Shown here piece after piece: positions 47,133 to 55,936 of a DNA stretch of 64,000 nt. Every line of letters begins with the position of its first letter. Positions within the stretch are counted from its first letter, which is position 1. The translations under genes and the position numbers were made by a program. The DNA comes from a virus. The notes below the pieces were generated by a model. The model was not told where the DNA came from. It was given only the letters and a program-made list of their open reading frames with translations, and did not search any database. The stretch covers positions 1 to 64,000 of the IMG/VR virus record IMGVR_UViG_3300042287_000745; one strand, 5' to 3'.

Positions 47133-48404
47133 ATGTCTAGAACGCATTACAGTGAGCAGCAACGTACCGAATTAGTTATTAAATTAGAAGAAGAATATGG
47201 TAGCAAAGTATCTAAAGATGAAATTTTAGAATTTTGCGATATGCGAAATTTGCCGAATCCGCATTTTTTAGTTTCTCGAAAAGATATTAAGGTCAATAAA
47301 GTATATGACCTTAGTCTATTAAATTCTTCGACTATTAGCGATCCTTATATGAATGATACACCGATTGTAGCGCCCACCCCATCCGCACAAATTTTGCCTT
47401 TGAAGCAACGTAAAATGGTTTCAGAGATTGATAACTCTGTGCCAGCAAAAGATAATACGTATGTCCCGTTTGGCTTTTTTAAGCAACTGGAACAAATTTT
47501 AAAATCAAGAACATTTTATCCGGTCTTTATTACTGGTCTATCGGGTAATGGCAAGACTACGATGGTCGAACAAGTGTGCGCAAAACTTGGGCGAGATTGT
47601 ATTCGGGTAAATGTTAGTATCGAAACAGATGAAGAAGATCTAATCGGTGGTAATACATTGCTAGATGGCAATGTTGTTTATCGTGAAGGGCCGGTACTAA
47701 TGGCTATGCGCCGCGGCGCAGTTCTTTTGATCGATGAAATTGATCGAGGTTCAAATAAACTAATGTGTATGCAAAGTATTCTTGAGGGCAAGCCATTGTT
47801 CAATAAGAAAACTGGCGAGATGATTTATCCCGCGGCAGGATTTACTGTAGTTGCTACCGCAAATACTAAGGGTCGAGGCACAGACGATGGTCGCTTTATT
47901 GCAGCACAAATTTTGGACGAGGCATTTCTTGAACGCTTCCCTATTACGGTAGAACAAGAGTATCCGTCGACTACTGTTGAACGAAAAATTCTGCAAAATA
48001 AAATGGAATTTTTTGGTAAAGTTGATTCTGAATTTTCTGAGAAACTTATTACGTGGGCAGACATTATTCGTAAGACTTTTCTTGAGGGCGGCGTAGATGA
48101 AATTATCAGCACTCGCCGATTGGTAAATATCGTGCAGGCGTACTCAATTTTTAACAATCAAGAAGATGCGATTCAATATTGCATTAATCGATTCGACGAT
48201 GATACTAAGTCCGCATTTATGGATTTGTATCAAAAAATGAGCAATCCGTTGCGTCAGGAAACTACTTCGGAAACAGTATACGATGATACTAAGTCCGCAT
48301 TTATGGATTTGTATCAAAAAATGAGCAATCCGTTGCGTCAGGAAACTACTTCGGAAACAGTATACGATGACGGCGAACCTCTTATTAGTAGTCCACAAAT
48401 TTAA
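47133..48404 (+). CDS. MoxR/CobS-type AAA+ ATPase
   Basis: A 423-residue AAA+ (AAA_5) ATPase. Walker A GLSGNGKTT is at 135-143, Walker B LLIDEID at 198-204, and a sensor-like TVVATANTKGRG follows. The N-terminal ~100 residues include a CobS-like RLE..YG-type helix and linker. Its partner is the VWA/peptidase protein just upstream. The C-terminus holds an exact tandem duplication of 28 residues, which is unusual and may be recent. Closest known relatives are the CobS-like ATPases of marine T4-like phages. Confidence 0.8.
   Translation: MSRTHYSEQQRTELVIKLEEEYGSKVSKDEILEFCDMRNLPNPHFLVSRKDIKVNKVYDLSLLNSSTISDPYMNDTPIVAPTPSAQILPLKQRKMVSEIDNSVPAKDNTYVPFGFFKQLEQILKSRTFYPVFITGLSGNGKTTMVEQVCAKLGRDCIRVNVSIETDEEDLIGGNTLLDGNVVYREGPVLMAMRRGAVLLIDEIDRGSNKLMCMQSILEGKPLFNKKTGEMIYPAAGFTVVATANTKGRGTDDGRFIAAQILDEAFLERFPITVEQEYPSTTVERKILQNKMEFFGKVDSEFSEKLITWADIIRKTFLEGGVDEIISTRRLVNIVQAYSIFNNQEDAIQYCINRFDDDTKSAFMDLYQKMSNPLRQETTSETVYDDTKSAFMDLYQKMSNPLRQETTSETVYDDGEPLISSPQI
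48196..48363 (+). repeat. Exact 84-base tandem duplication in the AAA+ gene
   Basis: Two identical 84-base units (48196-48279 and 48280-48363) follow each other without gap, and the first 7 bases of a third copy continue. The unit is a multiple of three, so the frame is kept and 28 residues containing TKSAFMDLYQKMSNP are duplicated near the C-terminus. Zero mismatches point to a recent event or to an assembly artefact. Confidence 0.95.
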
Positions 48405-48412
48405 TTGATAAA

Positions 48413-48438
48413 GTATAGCGTACGCAAGTACGCTATAC
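48413..48438. other. Perfect 11-bp hairpin before the fucosyltransferase-like gene
   Basis: GTATAGCGTAC and GTACGCTATAC form a perfect stem with a GCAA (GNRA) loop, between the AAA+ gene stop and the next ATG (48447). There is no T-run on the + strand, so it is not a standard terminator. It could protect the RNA end, act as an RNase processing site, or be a protein-binding palindrome. Confidence 0.6.
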
Positions 48439-48446
48439 CTACGTAT

Positions 48447-49280
48447 ATGCACACTAATGAAAATACTTATGATACGTTTATTCCTAGATGGTTTGGCCGT
48501 TTAGGTAACAACATACAACAAATATCTAACGGAATTTATTTCTGCAGAGATAACAAAATACATTTTACATCACCAGACCACCCCATGGTCGAAGCCATTG
48601 ATTTGAATTTTGGTGACAATAATTTTAGCATACCGCCAAATTCTCACAATTGGTTTTATTTCTTTGATGGGTCCGATGCTGACTTTAGTACAAATACCGA
48701 TGATTTAAATTTTCAACGCAAGCATATCTGCGAAGAATATATATTACCTAAGCTTAAAATTAATCATATCGAATTAGATAAACCATTGCCCGACGATGTG
48801 TTAGTAATTCATATTAGAAGCGGAGACTTATATACGAATTGGCCATCTAGCCACCCACAGAATCCTTTTGCATATTATGTAAAATTATTTAATATGTATC
48901 ATGGTAAAGTAATTTTTCTTGTAGAAGATCTACATAATCCGATTGTAGATTATTTTTCTAAAATTTCTACTGATACAAGAGTGTGTTCTATTGAAGATTC
49001 ATATTTACTTTTACTACAAGCAAGAAACATTGCATCATCGGGAGCGGGATCTTTTGTAATGGGCGCTGCTCTTTGTTCTAAAAATATTAAAAAGTTTTAT
49101 TGTACCAATCTTTGGTTGCCTAATAGTCTAAACCCTACGATGCTAAAAGATCATCTTGAGGTATACTGCGCACACCTAGTAGGTGATAAATATATAAAAA
49201 TTGGCGAATGGCATTGCTCCACTGAAACCATTGATAAGATTTTAAATTATAACGAAGATATATTATTTGGGAGATTATAA
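48447..49280 (+). CDS. GT11-like (alpha-1,2-fucosyltransferase-type) glycosyltransferase
   Basis: A 277-residue protein. [18 protein letters not shown] and [13 protein letters not shown] correspond to the two best-known motifs of the GT11/GT23 fucosyltransferase superfamily (the RLGNQ...N and HxRRGD regions). The C-terminal block [20 protein letters not shown] fits the donor-binding part. The frame opens at a TTG (48405) within the hairpin region; ATG at 48447 is preferred. It leads the gene cluster for GDP-deoxysugars. Confidence 0.68.
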   Translation: MHTNENTYDTFIPRWFGRLGNNIQQISNGIYFCRDNKIHFTSPDHPMVEAIDLNFGDNNFSIPPNSHNWFYFFDGSDADFSTNTDDLNFQRKHICEEYILPKLKINHIELDKPLPDDVLVIHIRSGDLYTNWPSSHPQNPFAYYVKLFNMYHGKVIFLVEDLHNPIVDYFSKISTDTRVCSIEDSYLLLLQARNIASSGAGSFVMGAALCSKNIKKFYCTNLWLPNSLNPTMLKDHLEVYCAHLVGDKYIKIGEWHCSTETIDKILNYNEDILFGRL

Positions 49281-49281
49281 C

Positions 49282-50295
49282 ATGAATAAACAAGTTGCCT
49301 TAATTACAGGCATTACCGGTCAAGACGGGTCTTATCTTGCAGAATTACTACTAGAAAAGGGATATGAGGTACATGGCGTAGTTCGTCGTAGCTCGTCTAG
49401 AAATACTGGTAGAATAGATCACATCTATAGTAATCCAAATTTACATTTGCATTATGGTGACATAACCGATTCGTTAACCATAATGAACATTCTTAAGAAA
49501 CACAATCCATCTGAAATTTATAATTTAGCAGCACAGAGTCACGTAATGGTATCGTTTGAGACACCAGAATATACTGCAAGTGTGGACGGCTTAGGTACTC
49601 TAAAATTACTTGAGTCTGTTAGAATTTTGAATATGGATAAAACAACTAAGATTTATCAAGCATCTACGTCGGAATTATATGGATTGGTGCAGGAAACCCC
49701 TCAAAGAGAAACAACTCCTTTTTATCCTAGATCCCCATATGGTGTAGCGAAATTGTATGCATATTGGATAGTTAAAAATTATCGGGAATCATATAATATG
49801 TTTGCGTGTTCAGGAATTTTATTTAATCACGAATCGCCCCGACGCGGATTTAATTTTGTGACTAAAAAAATTGTAGATGGACTTGTTAATATTAGCGGGG
49901 GCTACCAAGATTGTCTATATATGGGTAATTTAAATGCTATGCGGGATTGGGGTCACGCCAAGGACTATGTTCGGGCAATGTGGATGATGCTGCAACAAGA
50001 TAAGCCGGATGATTTTGTTATTGCGACGGGCGAACAATATTCAGTCAAAACATTCATTGAAAAATGTGCACCGTATTATGGTATGGATATTCGCTGGGAA
50101 GGTGAGGGCATTAATGAAGTTGGTATTGATAATAATTCAGGGAAAACTATTATTCGAGTAGATCCTAAATATTTTAGACCGGCCGAAGTAGAAACTTTGC
50201 TAGGTGATTCGACAAAAGCTAGAACTATTCTAGGATGGTCGCCAGAATATACATTTGATATGCTAGTAAAAGAAATGTGCATGGAGTTTAACTAA
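49282..50295 (+). CDS. gmd: GDP-mannose 4,6-dehydratase
   Basis: Converts GDP-mannose to GDP-4-keto-6-deoxymannose. [20 protein letters not shown] is the NADP-binding start; [10 protein letters not shown] and [13 protein letters not shown] contain the Thr/Ser, Glu and YxxxK catalytic residues; [16 protein letters not shown] is diagnostic of Gmd. Length of 337 residues is usual. ATG at 49282 follows the previous stop (TAACATG). The adjacent gene overlaps by one base. Confidence 0.93.
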   Translation: MNKQVALITGITGQDGSYLAELLLEKGYEVHGVVRRSSSRNTGRIDHIYSNPNLHLHYGDITDSLTIMNILKKHNPSEIYNLAAQSHVMVSFETPEYTASVDGLGTLKLLESVRILNMDKTTKIYQASTSELYGLVQETPQRETTPFYPRSPYGVAKLYAYWIVKNYRESYNMFACSGILFNHESPRRGFNFVTKKIVDGLVNISGGYQDCLYMGNLNAMRDWGHAKDYVRAMWMMLQQDKPDDFVIATGEQYSVKTFIEKCAPYYGMDIRWEGEGINEVGIDNNSGKTIIRVDPKYFRPAEVETLLGDSTKARTILGWSPEYTFDMLVKEMCMEFN

Positions 50296-50930
50296 TGTTT
50301 CCTCCCTCATACCAAAATATCAATAAAATAGTTACGGAAAAATATTTAAATTATGATTTTGGATTTTTTATTGAAGTAGGCGGGGCAGATGGATATACTC
50401 AAAGTAATACTTGGTATCTTGAAAAATACAAAAATTGGACAGGGGTTTTAGTTGAACCAAATCCGGATTCTGCAGAAATGTGTCGCAATACCAGACCAGA
50501 TTCTAAAGTATTTAATTATGCATTAGTTGATCGAGAGTATCCAGATTCGGAAATAACAATGGTACGTAGAATGGTGTATCCGGGCGATCCCGGACTTATG
50601 ACTGCGGCTAAAGATTCTCCGTTGAGAACTAATTCCGATTGGATGCAACCGGCAACAAGCATAGATAAAACTGAAGAATTTACTATACGTACTACCACAC
50701 TTGATGAAATATTAGAATCTTTAGATGTTAAAACTGTTGATTTCTTTTCTTTGGATGTTGAAGGTTATGAAGTACAAGTATTAAAAGGATTCAATTTGGA
50801 AAAATATTTGCCAAAGGTTATACTAATAGAATGGCATGACGATATACAAACTATTTCCGATGTCTTATCTAATACCCATAAGTTAGCAGAACAACTATCT
50901 AAACATGATTATGTTTTTATTTTAAAATAG
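50295..50930 (+). CDS. FkbM-family methyltransferase
   Basis: SAM-dependent methyltransferase of 211 residues. FFIEVGGADGYTQSNTWYLE is the SAM-binding loop; GVLVEPNPDSAEMC carries the acidic ribose-binding residue; VDFFSLDVEGYEVQVLKGF is the FkbM-type motif. Such enzymes often O-methylate sugars. Placement between gmd and the GDP-fucose-synthase-like gene suggests methylation of the final sugar or glycan. Confidence 0.85.
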   Translation: MFPPSYQNINKIVTEKYLNYDFGFFIEVGGADGYTQSNTWYLEKYKNWTGVLVEPNPDSAEMCRNTRPDSKVFNYALVDREYPDSEITMVRRMVYPGDPGLMTAAKDSPLRTNSDWMQPATSIDKTEEFTIRTTTLDEILESLDVKTVDFFSLDVEGYEVQVLKGFNLEKYLPKVILIEWHDDIQTISDVLSNTHKLAEQLSKHDYVFILK

Positions 50931-50939
50931 GATAGTAAA

Positions 50940-51881
50940 ATGGAAATGTATAAAAGTAGTAAAATATTTGTTGCTGGTCATAAAGGATTAGTTGGTTCAG
51001 CAATAGTAAATAAGTTGCGAAGCGAAGGATTTAATAATCTTGTTTTGCGAGATAAGGAATCTCTTGATCTTAGAAATCAATTGGAGGTTAAAGAATTCTT
51101 TAAAGCGGAAAAACCAGAATTTATATTTCTTGCTGCAGCAAAAGTCGGAGGAATAAATTGGAATTATACACATCCCGCCGACTTTATCTATGACAATCTT
51201 CTAATACAATCCAATGTTATAGATTCCGCATATAGAAATGGAGCTAAGAAACTATTGTTTCTAGGATCGGCCTGCATCTATCCTAAGGTTACGCCACAGC
51301 CAATTAAAGAAGAATATTTGTTGACTGCGCCATTAGAACCAACTAATGAGGGTTATGCTTTAGCAAAAATTACTGGTCTAAGAATGTGCGAATATTATAG
51401 ACGTCAGTATGGTTTCAATGCGATTAGTTGTATGCCTGCAAACTTATATGGACCTAACGATAATTTTATACCGGAACACGGGCACGTTATTCCTGGCATT
51501 ATTACGAAGTTACGAAATGCCATCATTAACAATGATGACACGATTGAATGCTGGGGTGACGGTACTCCTACACGAGAGTTTTTATATGTAGATGATCTTG
51601 CAGACGCATGCGTTTTTCTAATGCAAACTTATAATGAGGCACAGTTCATTAACGTGGGTAGTAATGAGGAATTAACAATTAAAGATTTAGCAGAAAATCT
51701 TAAATCCGCAATGGGGTTCACCGGAGAAATAGTTTGGAATACAGATAAACCGAACGGTACACCTAGACGTAAAATGGATAATAGTAAATTGAATGCACTT
51801 GGTTGGAATGCCAAAGTAGATTTTAACGAAGGGCTAAAACGTACAATAGAATGGTATAAAAAAGAAAAGGGGATGCTATGA
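50940..51881 (+). CDS. fcl: GDP-L-fucose synthase-type epimerase/reductase (Fcl/ColC-like)
   Basis: SDR enzyme of 313 residues. FVAGHKGLVGSAIVNKL is the NADP-binding motif, LLFLGSACIYPK supplies the catalytic Ser and Cys, and YALAKITGLRMCEYYRRQYG the YxxxK pair; MPANLYGPNDNF and LYVDDLADAC complete the signature. With Gmd alone it gives GDP-L-fucose. ColC, which finishes GDP-L-colitose, belongs to the same SDR group, so with the ColD-like neighbour either product is possible. It overlaps the next gene by 4 bases. Confidence 0.88.
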   Translation: MEMYKSSKIFVAGHKGLVGSAIVNKLRSEGFNNLVLRDKESLDLRNQLEVKEFFKAEKPEFIFLAAAKVGGINWNYTHPADFIYDNLLIQSNVIDSAYRNGAKKLLFLGSACIYPKVTPQPIKEEYLLTAPLEPTNEGYALAKITGLRMCEYYRRQYGFNAISCMPANLYGPNDNFIPEHGHVIPGIITKLRNAIINNDDTIECWGDGTPTREFLYVDDLADACVFLMQTYNEAQFINVGSNEELTIKDLAENLKSAMGFTGEIVWNTDKPNGTPRRKMDNSKLNALGWNAKVDFNEGLKRTIEWYKKEKGML

Positions 51882-53047
51882 GATGGCCGTTGATGGGTGA
51901 AACAATTACATTCACCGATAGATTAAAAATGGCATATTTTGCCATGACTGCTGATAAATTCACTAACGGTGAACGAGTAAAGCAGTTTGAAAAAGAATGG
52001 AGTACTTGGTTAGGCGCAAAACATTCTTTATATGTATCCTCAGGTAGTACAGCAAACTTTTTACTTATTGCCGCCGCAAAAGAATTATACAATTTAAAAC
52101 CTGGCGACAAGGTATTAGTGCCGGCATGTACATGGATGACAAATGTTGCCCCTATTATACAGTTAGGATTAACTCCTATCTTCTGCGATGTTAATCTATC
52201 AAACTTTAGTTTTGATCTAACTGATGCTGTTAAGATATCTAAAAAGCATGATATTAAAATGGTATTTGTTACGCACCTATTAGGATTTTCTGCAGATAAC
52301 GAAGTACTAAAACGCATATTTACAAACGCAATTATTTTAGATGACGTATGCGAATCGCATGGCTGCACAGACATTGCCGGAATTAAACGAGGCGCAAATA
52401 GTTTAGGAGCTACCTTTAGCTTTTACTTCGGGCATCATATGTCTACAATTGAAGGTGGTATGATATCTACAAACAACGATGATCTTTATGATTTAATGAA
52501 GATGAAACGTAGTCATGGTTTTGCTAGAGAGTCCACTCGTTTTGCCGAATATGCAGAAACATATAAAGATATAGATAAACAATTTTTATTCATAACAGAC
52601 GGATATAATTTTAGAAATCATGAAATTTGCGCTGTGCTTGGTTCATCCCAACTAAAACGATTAGATGAGATGATATCTATTCGGAATAAAAATCATGAAA
52701 TATTCTGTAAAATTATTGACAAATATCCGCATCTGTTTTATAATATTAAAAACTCTATAGGTAATAGTAGTTTCTGTTTGCCGTTTATCTGCAAGTCGCC
52801 AGAAATAATGAAGGCAATGAAGGATACGTTTACAAAAAATGGTATAGAATATCGACCGGTAGTATCAGGTAATTTATTGCGTCAACCGTTTTTAGCAGAA
52901 TATAGTATTGACACCGATAAAGAAATAACAAACGCAGATATTATTCAAACACAGGGTGTGTATATTGGCAACAATCACTTTGTTACTTTGGAAGATATGA
53001 GATTTTTAGATAAAGTCGTAGGAGAAATATATGTCAACATTGGGTGA
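51878..53047 (+). CDS. PLP-dependent 3-dehydratase, ColD-like (DegT family)
   Basis: A 389-residue DegT/DnrJ/EryC1-fold protein. SSGSTANFLLIAA binds the PLP phosphate, VPACTWMTNVAPI follows, and ILDDVCESHG holds the acidic residue that contacts the pyridine N. The usual Schiff-base Lys is replaced: TFSFYFGHHMSTIEGGMIST has His186 at that position. This replacement is known from GDP-4-keto-6-deoxymannose 3-dehydratase (ColD) and the related E1-type 3-dehydrase, so the enzyme probably removes the 3-OH of a 4-keto sugar. Gmd makes exactly the ColD substrate. The name is an inference from motif plus context. Confidence 0.75.
   Translation: MRWPLMGETITFTDRLKMAYFAMTADKFTNGERVKQFEKEWSTWLGAKHSLYVSSGSTANFLLIAAAKELYNLKPGDKVLVPACTWMTNVAPIIQLGLTPIFCDVNLSNFSFDLTDAVKISKKHDIKMVFVTHLLGFSADNEVLKRIFTNAIILDDVCESHGCTDIAGIKRGANSLGATFSFYFGHHMSTIEGGMISTNNDDLYDLMKMKRSHGFARESTRFAEYAETYKDIDKQFLFITDGYNFRNHEICAVLGSSQLKRLDEMISIRNKNHEIFCKIIDKYPHLFYNIKNSIGNSSFCLPFICKSPEIMKAMKDTFTKNGIEYRPVVSGNLLRQPFLAEYSIDTDKEITNADIIQTQGVYIGNNHFVTLEDMRFLDKVVGEIYVNIG
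52716..52744 (+). promoter_or_regulatory. Perfect sigma-70 promoter inside the ColD-like gene
   Basis: TTGACA (52716-52721), 17-base spacer, TATAAT (52739-52744), 287 bases upstream of the 53031 gene. It would transcribe the downstream glycosyltransferase block early and apart from gmd/fcl. Confidence 0.7.
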
Positions 53048-53378
53048 AAGCATAGAAGCAATTATTAAAAATACAGTTGATCGGGTATGTCAAGAAGATA
53101 TGCCGGATTCGGAATATATCGCAACAGATAATCTAGGCGAGATTATCGAGAAATTAGCAATTATTCATATTCGTATGTGGATGTTAGAAGATGCGATGCA
53201 AGCAGCAAAAACAGATTCTGAACTTGCCGAATTGAAGCGCAAGGTTGATATTTGCTTTAAGGTTAAGCGCCCTAAGTATGTACAAGCAATTAACACTATG
53301 GTAGATGATGCAATTAGAACAAACAAATCATTAAAAGAAGATTCTGTAAAATTATATAAAGGCGTAGATAATGGCTAA
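53031..53378 (+). CDS. Small helical protein, DUF4254-like
   Basis: A 115-residue all-helical protein. IIEKLAIIHIRMWMLEDA, then ELAELKRKVDICFKVKRPKY and VQAINTMVDDAI follow the pattern of DUF4254-type proteins (a LWHLED-like helix followed by a KR..ID helix). Such genes often travel with glycosyltransferase clusters. It overlaps both neighbours (17 and 8 bases). Function is unknown. Confidence 0.5.
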   Translation: MSTLGESIEAIIKNTVDRVCQEDMPDSEYIATDNLGEIIEKLAIIHIRMWMLEDAMQAAKTDSELAELKRKVDICFKVKRPKYVQAINTMVDDAIRTNKSLKEDSVKLYKGVDNG

Positions 53379-54345
53379 AATTGTATTCTTCAATCATTAC
53401 CATAGAGGCGATTTGTTAACGCATAAAGAATATGTTAGGCAATTAAAACAAGAATTACCTGATGTAGAATTTGAGTATATGCATTTTAATCATTCTAAAT
53501 TAACTAGAGATTTAGATATTCCGAAGACCGGATCACCTACTGATTTAGATGCAAAGACTCCATTCTATCAGGAAGAGGATACCCTTTATATTAATACCTG
53601 GATTGGATGTTTTTGGGATATATTCTGCGAGCATGGTGGTATTAATATGGATTCGCTTTGGCATCAATGGCAGAAAATTTTTGAAACTGTTAATGCCGCA
53701 TTTGGTGTCGAGTTAAAACTAAATGCAGAAAAAGAATCATATTTGCCATCTATTGATTTTAGTAGATTTGATACTACTTCTATTGATCAATATTTAAGTA
53801 ACTCTATCGGCATTAAGAAAATTTTAATTTGCAACGGTGCTCCTCAATCAGGACAATCATTCTCATATGATATGTCTGATTTTATTCATAGTACTGCTAA
53901 AGAATATTCTGACGTACATTTTATCTGCACAACAAAATTTGATACTAAAGAAACAAATATTCTATTTACAGATGATATCATCAAAGATACCGAAATTGAG
54001 GATGAAAAACGTGCACCTTGGGAGGATAAAGGATTTTGCGATCTTCAAGAAATTTCTTATTTAAGTGAACATGCGGATGCGATTGTCGGTAAAAACTCTG
54101 GACCCTTTGTATTCTGCGAAACAAAAACAAATTATATGAATTCATCTAAGAAATTTTTATCGTATAATGTTAGTTGGGGTGAAGCATTCCAAACAGGTGC
54201 TAAGAAACCAACAGAAACAATGTCGAATAATATGAATCTTGAATGCGATTATAAAATTGTTCCTATTTCAGATATTCATAATTTAACAGATGCCGATGCA
54301 ACTAATATTAAAAACTCTTTAAACGAATTAGCGAATAGCCTATGA
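53371..54345 (+). CDS. Possible GT9-like glycosyltransferase
   Basis: A 324-residue protein in the sugar cluster. ILICNGAPQSGQSFSYDMSD and YLSEHADAIVGKNSGPFVFC are arranged like the nucleotide-binding half of GT-B enzymes of the heptosyltransferase (GT9) type. The N-terminal half (VFFNHYHRGDLLTHKEYV) also suggests a Rossmann-like fold. Donor and acceptor are unknown. It overlaps the next gene by 4 bases. Confidence 0.5.
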   Translation: MAKIVFFNHYHRGDLLTHKEYVRQLKQELPDVEFEYMHFNHSKLTRDLDIPKTGSPTDLDAKTPFYQEEDTLYINTWIGCFWDIFCEHGGINMDSLWHQWQKIFETVNAAFGVELKLNAEKESYLPSIDFSRFDTTSIDQYLSNSIGIKKILICNGAPQSGQSFSYDMSDFIHSTAKEYSDVHFICTTKFDTKETNILFTDDIIKDTEIEDEKRAPWEDKGFCDLQEISYLSEHADAIVGKNSGPFVFCETKTNYMNSSKKFLSYNVSWGEAFQTGAKKPTETMSNNMNLECDYKIVPISDIHNLTDADATNIKNSLNELANSL

Positions 54346-55220
54346 AAAAATTAAAATTAGGTTTTACCGATACACATGAACATTTATCTACATTTTTTGC
54401 TAGTCTATTAGCTAATAGATTTGATGTAGAAATTGATAACGAAAATCCCGATTATTTAATTTTTGGCGATGATAATTTCGGAACAAACAATACTAAATTC
54501 GATAAGAAGGATGTAGTTAAGATTTTCTATACTGGAGAAAATCGTCGTCCAGAGGATTATGATTGCCATTATGCAATATCCTTCGATCATAATTACAGCA
54601 ATTGGCATTATCGTTTACCGTTATTTGTAATCTATATGTGGTCGCTAGATCAAATTCATAATACTGGTTATGACTATTATCACATTCTTCAGGATAATCA
54701 ACCTAAGGAAAAAACAGATTTTTGTTCTTTTGTTGTAGGAAATCCTAAATGCGAAATACGTAATGACTTCTTTCGACGTTTAGGTAAGTACAAAAAAGTT
54801 GACAGTGGCGGCACACTATATAATAACATTAATGCTAGTCTTGACGGGGAACAAGCAAAGATTGATTTTCTATCCTCAAGAAAATTTAATATTTGTTTTG
54901 AGTCCAGTGCGAATCCGGGTTATGTGACAGAGAAAATTTTACACGCATACTATGCAAAGACTATTCCTATTTACTGGGGCAGCCCAACAATAACTGCAGA
55001 TTTTAATCCGCTATCCTTTATCAATGTAAATAATTTCCATGATTTAGATGCAGTAGTAGATTATGTTAAGATGATTGATAACGACGATGACCTATATAAC
55101 AGAATCTTAGCAGCAAGTCCTTTTGCTGGAAATATACCTAGAGATTATGTTATGCTAAATAATTTCTTAAATTGGTTTGAATCGGTAGTTTATAATAAAA
55201 TTGACATGAGAGAAGAATGA
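54342..55220 (+). CDS. GT10 fucosyltransferase
   Basis: Alpha-1,3/1,4-fucosyltransferase family member, 292 residues. The donor motif FNICFESSANPGYVTEK, followed by ILHAYYAKTIPIYWGSP, is the hallmark of GT10, which uses GDP-fucose. It matches the GDP-deoxysugar pathway encoded 4 kb upstream. The N-terminal part (LGFTDTHEHLSTFFASLLAN, DYLIFGDDNFGT) fits the acceptor domain. No membrane segment is present, so it acts in the host cytoplasm. Confidence 0.87.
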   Translation: MKKLKLGFTDTHEHLSTFFASLLANRFDVEIDNENPDYLIFGDDNFGTNNTKFDKKDVVKIFYTGENRRPEDYDCHYAISFDHNYSNWHYRLPLFVIYMWSLDQIHNTGYDYYHILQDNQPKEKTDFCSFVVGNPKCEIRNDFFRRLGKYKKVDSGGTLYNNINASLDGEQAKIDFLSSRKFNICFESSANPGYVTEKILHAYYAKTIPIYWGSPTITADFNPLSFINVNNFHDLDAVVDYVKMIDNDDDLYNRILAASPFAGNIPRDYVMLNNFLNWFESVVYNKIDMREE

Positions 55221-55936
55221 AAATACAAACCTTCATTTTTAATTGGGTAGGCCAATACGACAATACGTATAACAAAGAACTACAATTAAAAGATTTCAAT
55301 CCTGTTATTATTAACAGCGATGATATCTATAATGATATTCCTGAATGGCATCATATTGGCAATGATGCATACTTTGGAGCACAATTTGCTAAAGCAGTTG
55401 AATTATTTTTAGAGACTGATAATGAAGTATTATTTCATATCCAAGGTGATGCATCATATAATGACTGGCCTAAACTATATGACGATGCAAACAAATATTT
55501 TGAGATGTCAGATTGGGGCATTTACGCACCTAATGTAGATTATACATGGTATGACTCTAGCAGAACAGATATTACTAGTTTATATTTTCCTATTGAAGGA
55601 TTGAAGATTGTAGCAAATACAGATTGCACCTGTTGGTTCATCCATAGAGATATTTTAAAACTCTACAAAGAACGTAATCTAAATCTTGAACAATATAAGA
55701 TGGGTTGGTCTTGGGATATTATATTACCTAGCTTATGTTTTATTAATCAGCGACCCGTAATACGAGATTATAATCATACAATCCAGCATCCGCTAGGCAC
55801 AGGATATGATACTAACCAAGCAGAAAAAGAAATGCAACAGTTATATGATACTTTGCCCGAGGATCTTCAAGAAGCATTTCGATACATCAAAGGTGATCGA
55901 GAAAATTTAACCAAATATTATCAGACGCCGGCATGA
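55217..55936 (+). CDS. Glycosyltransferase-like protein, unknown family
   Basis: A 239-residue protein overlapping the GT10 stop by 4 bases. EVLFHIQGDASYNDWPKLYD has a GDA acidic segment where GT-A enzymes hold the donor-metal site, and CTCWFIHRDIL and MGWSWDIILPSLC resemble later GT-A strands. I do not recognise the family; a glycosyltransferase role is inferred from fold-like pattern and context. Confidence 0.45.
   Translation: MKIQTFIFNWVGQYDNTYNKELQLKDFNPVIINSDDIYNDIPEWHHIGNDAYFGAQFAKAVELFLETDNEVLFHIQGDASYNDWPKLYDDANKYFEMSDWGIYAPNVDYTWYDSSRTDITSLYFPIEGLKIVANTDCTCWFIHRDILKLYKERNLNLEQYKMGWSWDIILPSLCFINQRPVIRDYNHTIQHPLGTGYDTNQAEKEMQQLYDTLPEDLQEAFRYIKGDRENLTKYYQTPA

Noticed and set aside
48196-48363. 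CRISPR-like direct repeats
   Set aside because: Two units follow each other with no spacer and lie in frame inside a gene, so this is a tandem duplication, not an array.
44864-48404. True cobaltochelatase (CobS-CobT) for vitamin B12 synthesis
   Set aside because: No CobN or other cobalamin genes are in the window, and the HEVGH peptidase motif points to a different function for the VWA partner.
54799-54832. TTGACA followed by TATAAT inside the GT10 gene
   Set aside because: The spacer is only 14 bases, too short for sigma-70, unlike the five sites with exactly 17.
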